Positions 7,623-14,434 of a stretch of 14,434 nt of DNA are shown piece by piece. Within the stretch, counting starts at the first letter, position 1. Each line of letters starts with the position of its first letter. The position numbers and the translations under genes are program-made. The stretch is from Candidatus Segetimicrobium genomatis (lineage in GTDB: Bacteria > Sysuimicrobiota > Sysuimicrobiia > Sysuimicrobiales > Segetimicrobiaceae): positions 3,103 to 17,536 of the forward strand of contig VBAN01000075.1 in assembly GCA_005882445.1 (NCBI GenBank). The letters are read 5' to 3'. The notes under the pieces were generated by a model that was not told where the DNA came from, searched no databases, and worked only from the letters and a program-made list of their open reading frames with translations.

Positions 7623-8554
7623 GCGCGCATCCTCGCCACGCGCACGAGCATCCGGCGCCGGCGGCGGCGCCGCGCCCGTTCATCCTGGCGCTCGCCATCA
7701 CGCTGGGCTTGATGGCCGTCGAGGCCGTGGGCGGGTGGCTGACCGGCAGCCTCGCCCTGCTGGCCGATGCGGGGCATCTCCTGGCCGATGTCGGGACGCT
7801 GGCCGTCGGATTCATCGGCGGCTGGCTGGCGGCGCGCCCGGCGACGGCAGAGATGTCCTATGGGTACCGGCGCGCGGAGATCCTCGCCGCGATCACCAAT
7901 GCGCTGGCGCTGTGGGTGGTCGCGGCCGCGATCCTCTACGAGGCCGTCCAGCGCTTTCGGATCCCGCATCCGGTCTCGGCGCCCGGGATGCTCCTCGTCG
8001 CGCTCGTGGGGCTGGCGGGCAATCTCGTCAACAGCGCCGTGCTGGCGCCCGGCCGCGGCGAGAGCCTCAACCTCAGGGTCGCATTTACGCACGTGCTCGC
8101 GGATGCGGCGGCCGCGGTGGGGACCATCGCCGCGAGCTTCGTGATCCTGGTCACCGGGTGGGGGCAGGCCGATGCCGCCGCGAGCGTGGCGATCGCCGGG
8201 CTGATCCTCGCCGCATCGTGGCCGCTGCTCCAGGAGGCGCTGCAGGTGCTCATGGAGGGCACTCCCAGGCACCTCTCCGTGCACGAGGTGGAGGCCGCCA
8301 TGCGGGCCGTGGCGGGCGTCATGAGCGTGCACGACCTGCACATCTGGTCGCTCACGTCCGGCATGGAGGCGGTGAGCGGGCACGTGGTGATCGCGGATCC
8401 CCGGGAGAGCCAGCGGGTACTTGGGGATCTCGGCCGGATGTTATGCGACCGGTTCGGGCTCGGGCACGTCACCCTGCAGGTGGAAACCGAGGAGTTCAGC
8501 GAGTCCTGGCACCGCGACTGCACGCCGCGGATCCGGACGGGGGTCACCCGATGA
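7619..8554 (+). CDS. czcD: Cation diffusion facilitator (CzcD/ZnT-type metal/proton antiporter)
   Basis: This is an inner-membrane exporter of divalent metals (most often Zn, Co or Cd) in exchange for protons, 311 residues long, the normal size. There are about six transmembrane segments, starting around FILALAITLGLMAVEAVGGW. The CzcD-type binding site is intact: D50, H53 and D57 in LLADAGHLLADVG (helix 2) and H158 and D162 in THVLADAAAAVG (helix 5). The cytoplasmic C-terminal domain shows VHDLHIWSLTSGMEAVSGHV, with metal-site histidines, and VTLQVETEEF. A short His-containing N-terminus (H4, H7, H9, H11) may bind metal. The ATG overlaps the mutS2 stop as ATGA, so it is translationally coupled to that gene despite having no obvious functional link. 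No metal-responsive regulator gene is in the window. The HXXXD pair suits zinc-type transport, but the actual metal is not determined. Confidence 0.93.
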   Translation: MSAHPRHAHEHPAPAAAPRPFILALAITLGLMAVEAVGGWLTGSLALLADAGHLLADVGTLAVGFIGGWLAARPATAEMSYGYRRAEILAAITNALALWVVAAAILYEAVQRFRIPHPVSAPGMLLVALVGLAGNLVNSAVLAPGRGESLNLRVAFTHVLADAAAAVGTIAASFVILVTGWGQADAAASVAIAGLILAASWPLLQEALQVLMEGTPRHLSVHEVEAAMRAVAGVMSVHDLHIWSLTSGMEAVSGHVVIADPRESQRVLGDLGRMLCDRFGLGHVTLQVETEEFSESWHRDCTPRIRTGVTR

Positions 8555-8570
8555 TGCGATCGGAAGCCGC

Positions 8571-9788
8571 ATGACGGCGTTGAGCCCCGCCGCGCAGCTG
8601 GAGCGCCTCCGGCGGGGGACCGTGGAGATCGTCACCGAGGAGGCCCTCCTGGCGAAGCTCGCCGAGGGGCGGCCGCTGCGCGTCAAGCTGGGGCTCGATC
8701 CCACCGCCCCGGATATCCACATCGGCAACGCCATCGTGCTGCAGAAGCTGCGGCAGTTCCAGGACCTGGGCCACGAAGCCGTGCTGATCATCGGCGATTT
8801 TACCGGCCTGATCGGCGATCCCTCCGGCAAGTCCGAGACGCGGCCGTCGCTCACGCCTCAGGAGATCGAGCGCAACGCGGAAACGTACCGTGATCAGTAC
8901 AGCCGGATTCTGGATCCCAACCGGACGCGCGTCGCCTTCAACAGCCAGTGGCTCGGGGCGATGACGTTCTACGAGGTCATCAAGCTGGCCAGCCGCACCA
9001 CCGTGCACCGCATCCTCGAGCGCGACGACTTCGCGAAGCGCTACGCCGAGCGCCTCCCGATCCACCTGCACGAGCTCCTGTACCCCCTCTGTCAGGCCTA
9101 CGATTCGGTCGCGGTCCAGGCCGACGTCGAGCTCGGGGGCACCGACCAGAAGTTCAACAACCTGATGGGCCGGGAGCTGCAGCGGGAGGTCGGGCAGGCG
9201 CCCCAGGTCGTCGTGCTGACCCCGCTGCTGCCCGGGCTGGATGGGGTCCAGAAGATGAGCAAGAGCCTCGGCAATGCGATCGGCATCACCGATCCCCCCA
9301 ACGAAATGTACGGCAAGGTGATGTCGCTGCCGGACCCGCTGATGATCCCGTATTTCGAGTACTGCACACTGGTGCCGCTCGAGGAGATCCGCGCGTTGGA
9401 GGGGGCGCTCGGCTCGGGCCGGGCGCATCCCCGCGACGCCAAGCGGCGGTTGGCCCGCGAGATCACCCGGCGGTACCACGACGAGACGGCGGCCCTCGCC
9501 GCCGAAGCGGAGTTCGACCGCGTCTTCGGATCCCGCGAGCTTCCCGAGGAGATCCCCGACGTCACGCTCGGCCGCGATCGTCTGCGCGGGGGACGGATCC
9601 GCCTGGCGCGTCTGCTCGTCGAGACCGGCCTGGCCGACTCCAACACCGACGCGCGCCGCCTGATCAGCCAGGGCGGGGTCAGCCTCGACCGCGCCCGCGT
9701 CCACGAGGACCTGGAGGTGGAGGTCCGGGACGGGCTGCTGGTGCAGGTCGGCCGCCGCCGGTTCGCCCGCGTCAGGCTGGGCGAGTAA
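8571..9788 (+). CDS. tyrS: Tyrosyl-tRNA synthetase
   Basis: This class I synthetase attaches tyrosine to tRNA-Tyr in the cytoplasm. It is 405 residues long, as expected. The Rossmann catalytic domain carries LGLDPTAPDIHIGNAIVLQK, with the HIGH signature here reading HIGN (residues 50-53), then IGDFTGLIGDPSGKSETR, YPLCQAYDSVAVQADVELGG, TDQKFNN and the KMSKS loop (VQKMSKSLGN, residues 228-232). A C-terminal S4 RNA-binding domain follows (IRLARLLVETGLADSNTDAR, LISQGGVSLD, VQVGRRRFARVRLG). I chose the ATG at 8571, 16 nt after the cation transporter stop, because MTALSPAAQLERLRRGTVEI matches the family N-terminus; the frame is open further upstream only as a shadow over the transporter. The motif pattern fits the TyrZ-like rather than the E. 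coli TyrS branch, though I judge this by eye. Confidence 0.95.
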   Translation: MTALSPAAQLERLRRGTVEIVTEEALLAKLAEGRPLRVKLGLDPTAPDIHIGNAIVLQKLRQFQDLGHEAVLIIGDFTGLIGDPSGKSETRPSLTPQEIERNAETYRDQYSRILDPNRTRVAFNSQWLGAMTFYEVIKLASRTTVHRILERDDFAKRYAERLPIHLHELLYPLCQAYDSVAVQADVELGGTDQKFNNLMGRELQREVGQAPQVVVLTPLLPGLDGVQKMSKSLGNAIGITDPPNEMYGKVMSLPDPLMIPYFEYCTLVPLEEIRALEGALGSGRAHPRDAKRRLAREITRRYHDETAALAAEAEFDRVFGSRELPEEIPDVTLGRDRLRGGRIRLARLLVETGLADSNTDARRLISQGGVSLDRARVHEDLEVEVRDGLLVQVGRRRFARVRLGE

Positions 9789-9796
9789 CCCCGCTC

Positions 9797-11284
9797 GTGT
9801 CGATTCGTGGCCCGCGCGCCACGCCGCCCGCTCCATGGGAGGGGCAGGACCTTCCGGCGGGGGTCTACCGGTCGGGGCTCGCGCTGATCACGGCCCTGGG
9901 GGCGCTGCTGCGGCTGGCGCATATCGCCCGTCCCTTCAACGGCATCGGCGCCAATGCGTGGAACGAAGGCCATTACGCCTTGATCGCGCTGAACTTCGAC
10001 CGTTACGGCCTGCTCGCACAGCACAACGAACTGGGGCTGGATCACACCTTCGCTCCGGGGGTCCCCTGGCTGATGTGGGCGGCCTTCAGGCTCTTCGGCC
10101 CGAGCGAGTGGGCCGCGCGCCTGCCGGTCGTCGTGTTCGGGATCGCCGCGATCCCCCTGGCGGCCGCGGTGGTGCGGCGGCTCTTCCGCAGCGAACAGAT
10201 CGCGGTGATCGCCGCGGGCTTTGTCGCGACCATCCCGGGGACGGTGTACTACGCGCAGAATGCCCAGCTCGACACCCCCAGCATCTGCTGTGCCCTGGCC
10301 GGCGCGGTGGCGTTGTTGCGCTACGGCGATGGCAGGCGGTGGGGCGAGCTCATCCGTGCGGGGGCCTGGGTCGCGCTCGCGGTCTGGTTCAAGTTCACGA
10401 CCGCGCTGCTCTACCCTGCGTTCCTTGGTCTGTGGTGGCCGGCGCGCCCGCGGCGGCCCCTGAACGCGGTGGCGACGGCCGTCGGCTTTGTCGTCCTCAC
10501 CGCCCTGCCCAGCGCGGCCTGGGTCTTCTATGGTCTCCGCACGGGCCGGACCCTCGAGTCCTTCTACCACCGCAACTGGAACATGCGCGCCACGGCCGAA
10601 GCGTTCCTCGAGTTGCCGCTGATGGTCGGAACGCATCTCTTCCCCCTCATCTTCATCGTGTTTGTGTACGGCGCCGTCGTGGCGGTCCGCTGGCGCACCC
10701 GGCTGCGGGGGATCGGCCTCTGGTCCTACCCGTGGCTCCTGCTGTTCGTGGTGGCGCCGCAGTCCACGCTGCTCAACCGCTACTACGATCTGGCGGCGGT
10801 GTACCTCCTGACGGCGATCGCCGCGGTGGGGTTGTGGATGCCGCTGGCCCGGCGGTACTCGGGGGCCGGCCTCGTCCGCGCCGCCGTGCTGAGCCTGGGC
10901 ATCCTCATGGGCGCGCTGGTGGCGTACGACTTGTGGGACCCGACGACCGACCGCCTGGCCAGGGCGATGACGCCGCACGCGCCTCCGCTCGACCCGGTCC
11001 CGTTTTACTCAGCCAGGGTCGTGGCCCGTCTGCCCCGGGGCCGCACGGTCGTGGACGCCCCTCAGACGATGTTCTATGCAGGCGGCGATCCGGCGTGGGT
11101 GAGCATCGTCGGCGGCGATGGGGATGTCCGCCGGGCGATCGATGCGGAGGCATTCGACTACATCGTGCTCAACGATTACTGGCACGCGCAGGGGCCCTAC
11201 TATGCGGTCGACGCTGCGCTGCGCGGGCGGTTGACGCGGCACCACTATCATCAGATCGCCCCCGCGGCCTGGGCGCGCGATTGA
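9797..11284 (+). CDS. Polytopic membrane glycosyltransferase, GT39/ArnT-PMT-like
   Basis: This is a predicted multi-pass enzyme of about 495 residues that would transfer a sugar from a polyprenyl-phosphate donor to a lipid or protein acceptor on the outer face of the membrane. A hydrophobic first helix (SGLALITALGALLRLAHI) is followed by the large first loop with ANAWNEGHYALIALNFDRYG. In this family the loop usually carries an Asp-Glu catalytic pair; here it is N56-E57. Next come LDHTFAPGVPWLMW, many transmembrane helices, YYAQNAQLDTPSI, YHRNWNM and LLNRYYDLAAVYLLTAI. The C-terminal part from about residue 400 is soluble (RVVARLPRGRTVVDAPQ, AFDYIVLNDYW). GTG 9797 is the only standard start after the tyrS stop, 8 nt away, so it is probably co-transcribed with tyrS. 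The substrate is unknown. No lipid A or mannan genes are nearby to guide a guess. Confidence 0.82.
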   Translation: MSIRGPRATPPAPWEGQDLPAGVYRSGLALITALGALLRLAHIARPFNGIGANAWNEGHYALIALNFDRYGLLAQHNELGLDHTFAPGVPWLMWAAFRLFGPSEWAARLPVVVFGIAAIPLAAAVVRRLFRSEQIAVIAAGFVATIPGTVYYAQNAQLDTPSICCALAGAVALLRYGDGRRWGELIRAGAWVALAVWFKFTTALLYPAFLGLWWPARPRRPLNAVATAVGFVVLTALPSAAWVFYGLRTGRTLESFYHRNWNMRATAEAFLELPLMVGTHLFPLIFIVFVYGAVVAVRWRTRLRGIGLWSYPWLLLFVVAPQSTLLNRYYDLAAVYLLTAIAAVGLWMPLARRYSGAGLVRAAVLSLGILMGALVAYDLWDPTTDRLARAMTPHAPPLDPVPFYSARVVARLPRGRTVVDAPQTMFYAGGDPAWVSIVGGDGDVRRAIDAEAFDYIVLNDYWHAQGPYYAVDAALRGRLTRHHYHQIAPAAWARD

Positions 11285-11309
11285 CGCATGGAATCGGTTC
11301 CGATACTAT
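11281..11309 (+). promoter_or_regulatory. Sigma-70-type promoter for the tRNA gene
   Basis: TTGACG at 11281-11286, a 17-nt spacer and TACTAT at 11304-11309 form a near-consensus vegetative promoter. The expected start of transcription is about 11316, some 35 nt before the tRNA. The -35 box overlaps the stop codon of the glycosyltransferase gene. The spacer holds the 5-bp inverted repeat ATCGG-TT-CCGAT (11293-11304), which touches the -10 box. Confidence 0.75.
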
Positions 11310-11350
11310 GAGAAGCGTAGCGCAGATTATCGTTCGAGCATTGTCGCACT

Positions 11351-11427
<77 letters not shown>

Positions 11428-11552
11428 TAGTTTTCAATGTTTTGAGATACTTGAGCCCCCGGCTAGGACCACCGTCCGATCGCCCGCTCTTGCCATCCGG
11501 AGGAATTTGCCGCGCTCAAACGGAAGGCCCAAACATTGGCATTCCGCCATGT

Positions 11553-11595
11553 CTCGTCGGGGCCGCTCGTCCGCGGCGGCCACCGCGCCGACGAG
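11553..11595 (+). other. Strong nested inverted repeat in the leader of the NHL-propeller gene
   Basis: CTCGTCGG (11553-11560) pairs with CCGACGAG (11588-11595). Just inside, GGCCGC (11561-11566) pairs with GCGGCC (11576-11581), leaving a 9-nt loop and a 6-nt one-sided bulge. It lies about 30 nt upstream of the ATG at 11626. No T-run follows, so it is not a standard intrinsic terminator. It could shape translation or stability of the leader. The rest of 11428-11625 shows nothing I can name apart from a doubtful short reading frame. Confidence 0.45.
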
Positions 11596-11625
11596 TAGGG
11601 GAATCTCAGACACGGGAGGTTGTTC

Positions 11626-12687
11626 ATGAGGAGGCTCGCCATCGGCGCAGCAGCGCTGGCGTCTTTGTTGGTGTTGAGCGCAGGGTCCCCCGTGGGAGCC
11701 TGGCATCGGGATGTAGTCGGCGTCCTGGCCGTCCTGCCGGAGGTGTCTTCCGGGGTGGCGAGCAGCGTCGAGGGCCTCACCGTTGGTCCCGACGGCAACA
11801 TCTATGTCCCCTCGTTCGGCTTCAACAGCAAGGGCGCCATCACCGGCAACGCCGTGCTGTTCGTCTTCCAGCCCGATGGACAACTGGTGAGGCAGGTCCG
11901 TATCGCGAATTCGAGCCCCCACATGATCGGGCTGGCCTTCAACCCGGCCACCGGGGATCTGTTGGTCTGTGACTTTGGGGCGGGGGTGCTGCTCAAGGTG
12001 GACCCCGACACCGGCAACTCGTCGGTGTTCATGACGCCCGCGCTGCCAAACCCGGGTCTCAACGCGCTGACCTTCGACGCGCACGGTAACGTCTACGTGT
12101 CGGATTCATTCAACGGCGTGATCTGGAAGACCGGACCCGCCGGGGGCACGCCGGCCCAGTGGAGCCATGACCCGTTGCTCGGCCCCGGTCAAGGCCTCAC
12201 GCCGCCCTTCGGGGCCAACGGAGTCGAGTTCAACAACAAAGGCACGATCATGTTCGTCGCGAACACCGCCTCCCACCAGATCATCCAGATCCCCGTGCTC
12301 CCCGATGGCAGCGCGGGCCAGGCTTCGATCTTCATCACCGGCATCAACGCCCCCGATGGCATTGCCGTCGACACCCCCGATAACCTCTGGGTCTGCGCCA
12401 ATCAGGAGGACGAGATCGTCGTTGTTGACCCGACGGGGAAGGTGATCGCGAAGCTCGGGGACTTCAACGGAATCACCGAGGACGGCGAAGTGCGCGGTCT
12501 GCTGTTCCCGGCCAGCCCCGCGTTCAGCCTGGACGGCAAGACCCTGTACGTCTCGAATTTGACCCTGTTCCTGCCGTACGCCGGCGCCCAGGCGGCTATC
12601 GACTCGGCATGGACGCTCAAGGTCAAGCGCTACACGGTCGCCAAGATCCGTGTCGAGATCCCGCCGCCGTCGGACGGCGATCGCTGA
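11626..12687 (+). CDS. Secreted NHL/SMP-30-type beta-propeller protein
   Basis: This is an exported protein of 353 residues. The N-terminus [20 protein letters not shown], then SPVGAWH, is a Sec signal peptide with possible cleavage near GAW. The mature part is a run of propeller blades marked by repeated Gly/Asp turns: [96 protein letters not shown] and [16 protein letters not shown]. This matches the SMP-30/gluconolactonase/NHL superfamily. A lactonase or a sugar- or lipid-binding role is possible, but no substrate can be named and the metal ligands are not clear to me. ATG 11626 is preferred over TTG 11620 because GGGAGG ends 6 nt before it. It is followed at once by a second secreted propeller gene, and the two may act together outside the cell. 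GC content is lower than upstream of the tRNA. Confidence 0.82.
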   Translation: MRRLAIGAAALASLLVLSAGSPVGAWHRDVVGVLAVLPEVSSGVASSVEGLTVGPDGNIYVPSFGFNSKGAITGNAVLFVFQPDGQLVRQVRIANSSPHMIGLAFNPATGDLLVCDFGAGVLLKVDPDTGNSSVFMTPALPNPGLNALTFDAHGNVYVSDSFNGVIWKTGPAGGTPAQWSHDPLLGPGQGLTPPFGANGVEFNNKGTIMFVANTASHQIIQIPVLPDGSAGQASIFITGINAPDGIAVDTPDNLWVCANQEDEIVVVDPTGKVIAKLGDFNGITEDGEVRGLLFPASPAFSLDGKTLYVSNLTLFLPYAGAQAAIDSAWTLKVKRYTVAKIRVEIPPPSDGDR

Positions 12688-12697
12688 GAAGCGGCGG

Positions 12698-13015
12698 TTG
12701 AAAAACACCGTCTCGAGACTGATAGTGATGGGGCTACTGGCAGTACCCATCATCCTCCAGCAGGGTGGCACCGGGCGGGCTCAGGCCGGTGCGCCCATCG
12801 GTGTCACTGGCGACCGGTACCCCAGATGGTCCCCCACAGGCGAGCGCATCGCGTTCGTCTCGGACCGCGATGCAAAGCCCGAGATTTACATCATAGACGC
12901 TGATGGGAAAGACGTGCGCCGGTTGACGACATCACCACCCGGCGTGAGCAGTTCCAGTCCGGCGTGGTCTCCCGACGGTCGGCTCATCGCTTTTGCTTAC
13001 ACATCTTTGTCATGA
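12698..13015 (+). CDS. TolB/PD40-type beta-propeller, N-terminal fragment (frameshifted)
   Basis: This is the first part of a seven-blade PD40 propeller. The likely start is TTG 12698, giving [20 protein letters not shown] and a Sec signal peptide ending near RAQAGAP; a GTG at 12650 in the same frame overlaps the previous gene. It holds blade 1 ([31 protein letters not shown]) and the start of blade 2 ([14 protein letters not shown]). It then runs into TGA at 13013-13015, where the other blades would continue with about six residues leading to IFVMNADG. Those residues are missing, consistent with an out-of-frame deletion of about 16 nt near 12990-13003. The next fragment continues blade 2 in another frame. 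The stop overlaps an ATG of that fragment as ATGA. Confidence 0.75.
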   Translation: MKNTVSRLIVMGLLAVPIILQQGGTGRAQAGAPIGVTGDRYPRWSPTGERIAFVSDRDAKPEIYIIDADGKDVRRLTTSPPGVSSSSPAWSPDGRLIAFAYTSLS

Positions 13016-13812
13016 ACGCGGACGGCACCGGCCAGCGTCTTCTGGTATCGGGTCGATCCTGGGGGCCGGCGTGGTCGCCGGATGGGCGAAAGATCGCGTT
13101 TCTCTCGGACGAAACCTCCGGGGTATCCGTGATCGCTGCTGAGGGCGGTCAACAGGTAAACATCTCTTCCGGAGCGTTGACGGGGCGCGATGCATTGGTG
13201 GATGCTGCCAGTTGGTCGCCCGACGGCAAACGCCTCGCGTTTGCGACATTGGAGACTAAGGTTTCCACAACCCCGGCCGATGAAGGCAGCGCCACCTATA
13301 GCTATACTTACAATGGCGTGAACCTTTACTTCTTTAATTCGAGGCGGTTCCACATCGTTGACGCTGATGGCAGACACCCAAGGACACTGGCCAACACGGT
13401 CGTAACCCGTGGCTCCACCGCCCTCTCTTACGGTCCCGCGTGGTCCCCTGACGGGATTCGCATCGCCTTCGTATCCGCTGAGCGAGGGTTCCCGCAGATC
13501 CACACCATGAAGCCAGACGGAAGTGATCGCGTGCAGCTGACCTCCCAAGGTTCCAACTATGATCCCGTGTGGTCACCAGACGGTCGCCGCATCGCGTTTA
13601 TCTCCGATCGTGAGGGAGAGCGTCACGTCTTCGCGATGAACGCAGACGGCAGCGGGGAACTTTCGGTGACAGGATCTGGAGAATGGGACGGGCCAACCTG
13701 GTCACCGGACGGACGGCGGATCGCGTACGCCTCGAAGCGCGGCGAACTGTGGCGCCTCTATTCGGTGAACGCGGATGGCACCGGTGAAAGACAGCTCACC
13801 CAAGGTTGGTGA
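13012..13812 (+). CDS. TolB/PD40-type beta-propeller, C-terminal fragment (blades 2-7)
   Basis: This continues the preceding fragment. Propeller coding resumes at about 13000 with [15 protein letters not shown]; the first in-frame ATG is 13012, overlapping the upstream stop as ATGA, so coupled re-initiation is conceivable. The rest of blade 2 and five more PD40 blades follow, each with a W-SPDG-I-AF core: [67 protein letters not shown] and [17 protein letters not shown], most followed by a variant of MNADGTG. With blade 1 this makes seven, a full TolB-like propeller. Blade 4 carries a Tyr-rich insertion ([16 protein letters not shown]). On its own this fragment has no signal peptide, so it could not be exported normally. 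TolB itself belongs to the Tol-Pal system; no tol or pal genes are near, so this is a generic PD40 protein. Confidence 0.8.
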   Translation: MNADGTGQRLLVSGRSWGPAWSPDGRKIAFLSDETSGVSVIAAEGGQQVNISSGALTGRDALVDAASWSPDGKRLAFATLETKVSTTPADEGSATYSYTYNGVNLYFFNSRRFHIVDADGRHPRTLANTVVTRGSTALSYGPAWSPDGIRIAFVSAERGFPQIHTMKPDGSDRVQLTSQGSNYDPVWSPDGRRIAFISDREGERHVFAMNADGSGELSVTGSGEWDGPTWSPDGRRIAYASKRGELWRLYSVNADGTGERQLTQGW

Positions 13813-14090
13813 GCGACTGCGTGGCTGGGAGCACTCGGAGAGGATGAGGAGGAATAAGGCCGAGGCATAACGGGGAGCCGTTTGTCGGGGAAGGGGGGGG
13901 AATCCGCCAAGGGCCCCCCGCAATGCCTCTGCGATTCTTATCCCCACTTCCAAACCTGGTTAAACCTAAATCTTTGGGACCAGGCCGGCCCCGAACGGCC
14001 AATCCCGAGATCCCGCGCGCGTGGCCCGGAGGCACCCGCATCCAGCCTCTGAGATCCCCAGCGCGGGACGCGTAGCCCCCCGTGTTCTTC
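13813..14090. other. Non-coding stretch with several inverted repeats
   Basis: I see no convincing gene on either strand here. The visible features are: a G-rich run (GGGG at 13872 and 13887, eight G at 13893-13900) followed by CCCCCC at 13914-13919; CCTGGT (13955-13960) pairing with ACCAGG (13979-13984); GGCCG (13983-13987) pairing with CGGCC (13996-14000); and an outer stem TCCCGCGC (14011-14018) with GCGCGGGA (14061-14068) enclosing GAGGC/GCCTC (14029-14033, 14045-14049). None is followed by a T-run, so there is no clear intrinsic terminator. It may be the 3' untranslated region of the propeller gene or an unrecognised structured RNA. Confidence 0.4.
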
Positions 14091-14119
14091 TTGATGCTCC
14101 CCACCAGGAGGAGTATACT
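14091..14119 (+). promoter_or_regulatory. Sigma-70-type promoter upstream of the last gene
   Basis: TTGATG (14091-14096), a spacer of exactly 17 nt and TATACT (14114-14119) form a near-consensus vegetative promoter. Transcription would begin near 14126, leaving a leader of about 100 nt before GTG 14224. The leader contains the stem GGGGG-CCCAGA-CCCCC (14168-14183). Confidence 0.65.
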
Positions 14120-14223
14120 GTGGCGGGTATTCCCGATGTGTGCGCGGGCAATTGCGCTCGCGCAAGAGGGGGCCCAGACCCCCGGCCAGAGTCGCAGCTG
14201 CCATCGCCGAAAAGGTGCCCGTA

Positions 14224-14434
14224 GTGAGCAGAACCCCTGAACGCCCGAACTCGTCGAAGGCCGGTGCCCGAGGTCGCCCTCTCGGATGGCCGCCGCGCAT
14301 GGGGGACACCCGCCAGCTCAAGCAAAATTTCGTCCTCCTGACCCCGTACCTCACCGCGGGGTTCCTGGTCGGATTGGCCATCCTGCTCGCCGGCTTCGGC
14401 GTGCTTGTGGGAACGGCGCTGGCGATCAGCGCCC
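14224..14434 (+). CDS. Start of an unrecognised membrane-anchored protein (cut by window end)
   Basis: This frame is open to the end of the window. From GTG 14224 it gives an Arg/Pro-rich, probably cytoplasmic N-terminus (MSRTPERPNSSKAGARGRPL), then MGDTRQLKQNFVLL and a long hydrophobic stretch (GFLVGLAILLAGFGVLVGTA), clearly a transmembrane helix. GTG 14224 has an AAAGGTG Shine-Dalgarno-like sequence about 6 nt upstream; ATG 14299 is an alternative that keeps only the short segment before the helix. A near-consensus promoter lies upstream, supporting a real transcription unit separate from the propeller genes. The family cannot be named from about 70 residues; a sensor, membrane-anchored enzyme or transporter subunit would all fit. 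Confidence 0.5.
   Translation, partial: MSRTPERPNSSKAGARGRPLGWPPRMGDTRQLKQNFVLLTPYLTAGFLVGLAILLAGFGVLVGTALAISA

Noticed and set aside
9098..10978. Reverse-strand open frame of 626 codons opposite tyrS and the glycosyltransferase
   Set aside because: It has shadow composition and no family resemblance, and would run antisense to two clear genes.
14021..14224. A 67-codon gene starting upstream of the promoter at 14091
   Set aside because: It runs through hairpins and the promoter and has no ribosome-binding site at its first start. Only the shorter frame from GTG 14120 deserves mention.
13938..14381. Reverse-strand frame of 147 codons at the end of the window
   Set aside because: It spans the non-coding stretch and the start of a membrane-protein gene, with no motif and shadow-like composition.

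Overview
This is a GC-rich (by eye roughly 70% up to about 11.4 kb) bacterial chromosome segment. All recognisable genes are on the + strand and tightly packed. The order pheT, cvpA, polX, then mutS2 two genes later resembles the pheT-zapA-cvpA-polX-mutS2 cluster familiar from Bacillota and related Terrabacteria. Here zapA is absent, and a 3-methyladenine DNA glycosylase and a small metalloenzyme sit between polX and mutS2. I cannot name the phylum. A thermotolerant or soil-type high-GC lineage outside the well-studied groups is a guess.

Layout. (1) 3-1525: 3' part of pheT, whose frame is lost in its last codons. (2) 1504-5364: cvpA, polX, mpg-type glycosylase and an alkaline-phosphatase-superfamily metalloenzyme. 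The first genes abut or overlap; the metalloenzyme has a 70-nt gap and may have its own extended -10 promoter and a leaderless transcript. (3) 5361-7622: mutS2, with its N-terminus, ATPase and Smr domain in one frame and its middle (about 5623-6150) in another. (4) 7619-9788: CzcD-type cation efflux protein and tyrosyl-tRNA synthetase. (5) 9797-11284: GT39/ArnT-like membrane glycosyltransferase. (6) 11281-11427: a near-consensus promoter and a complete tRNA-Ile(GAT) gene. (7) 11626-13812: two secreted beta-propeller proteins. The second is a seven-blade TolB/PD40-type propeller split by a frameshift into ATGA-overlapping halves. Base composition is visibly less GC-rich from here. (8) 13813-14223: a non-coding stretch with several inverted repeats and a near-consensus promoter. 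(9) From about 14224: the start of an unrecognised membrane protein running off the window.

The first half groups translation (pheT, tyrS) with DNA repair (polX, mpg-type, mutS2). GTGA and ATGA overlaps at several junctions point to translational coupling. The most notable feature is that three genes (pheT tail, mutS2 at two places, the PD40 propeller) carry frame breaks while the displaced sequence still reads as well-conserved protein. This means recent lesions, assembly errors, or, for pheT only, possible recoding at an A AAG GGG heptamer. I see no CRISPR array, no transposon and no recognisable new defence system.
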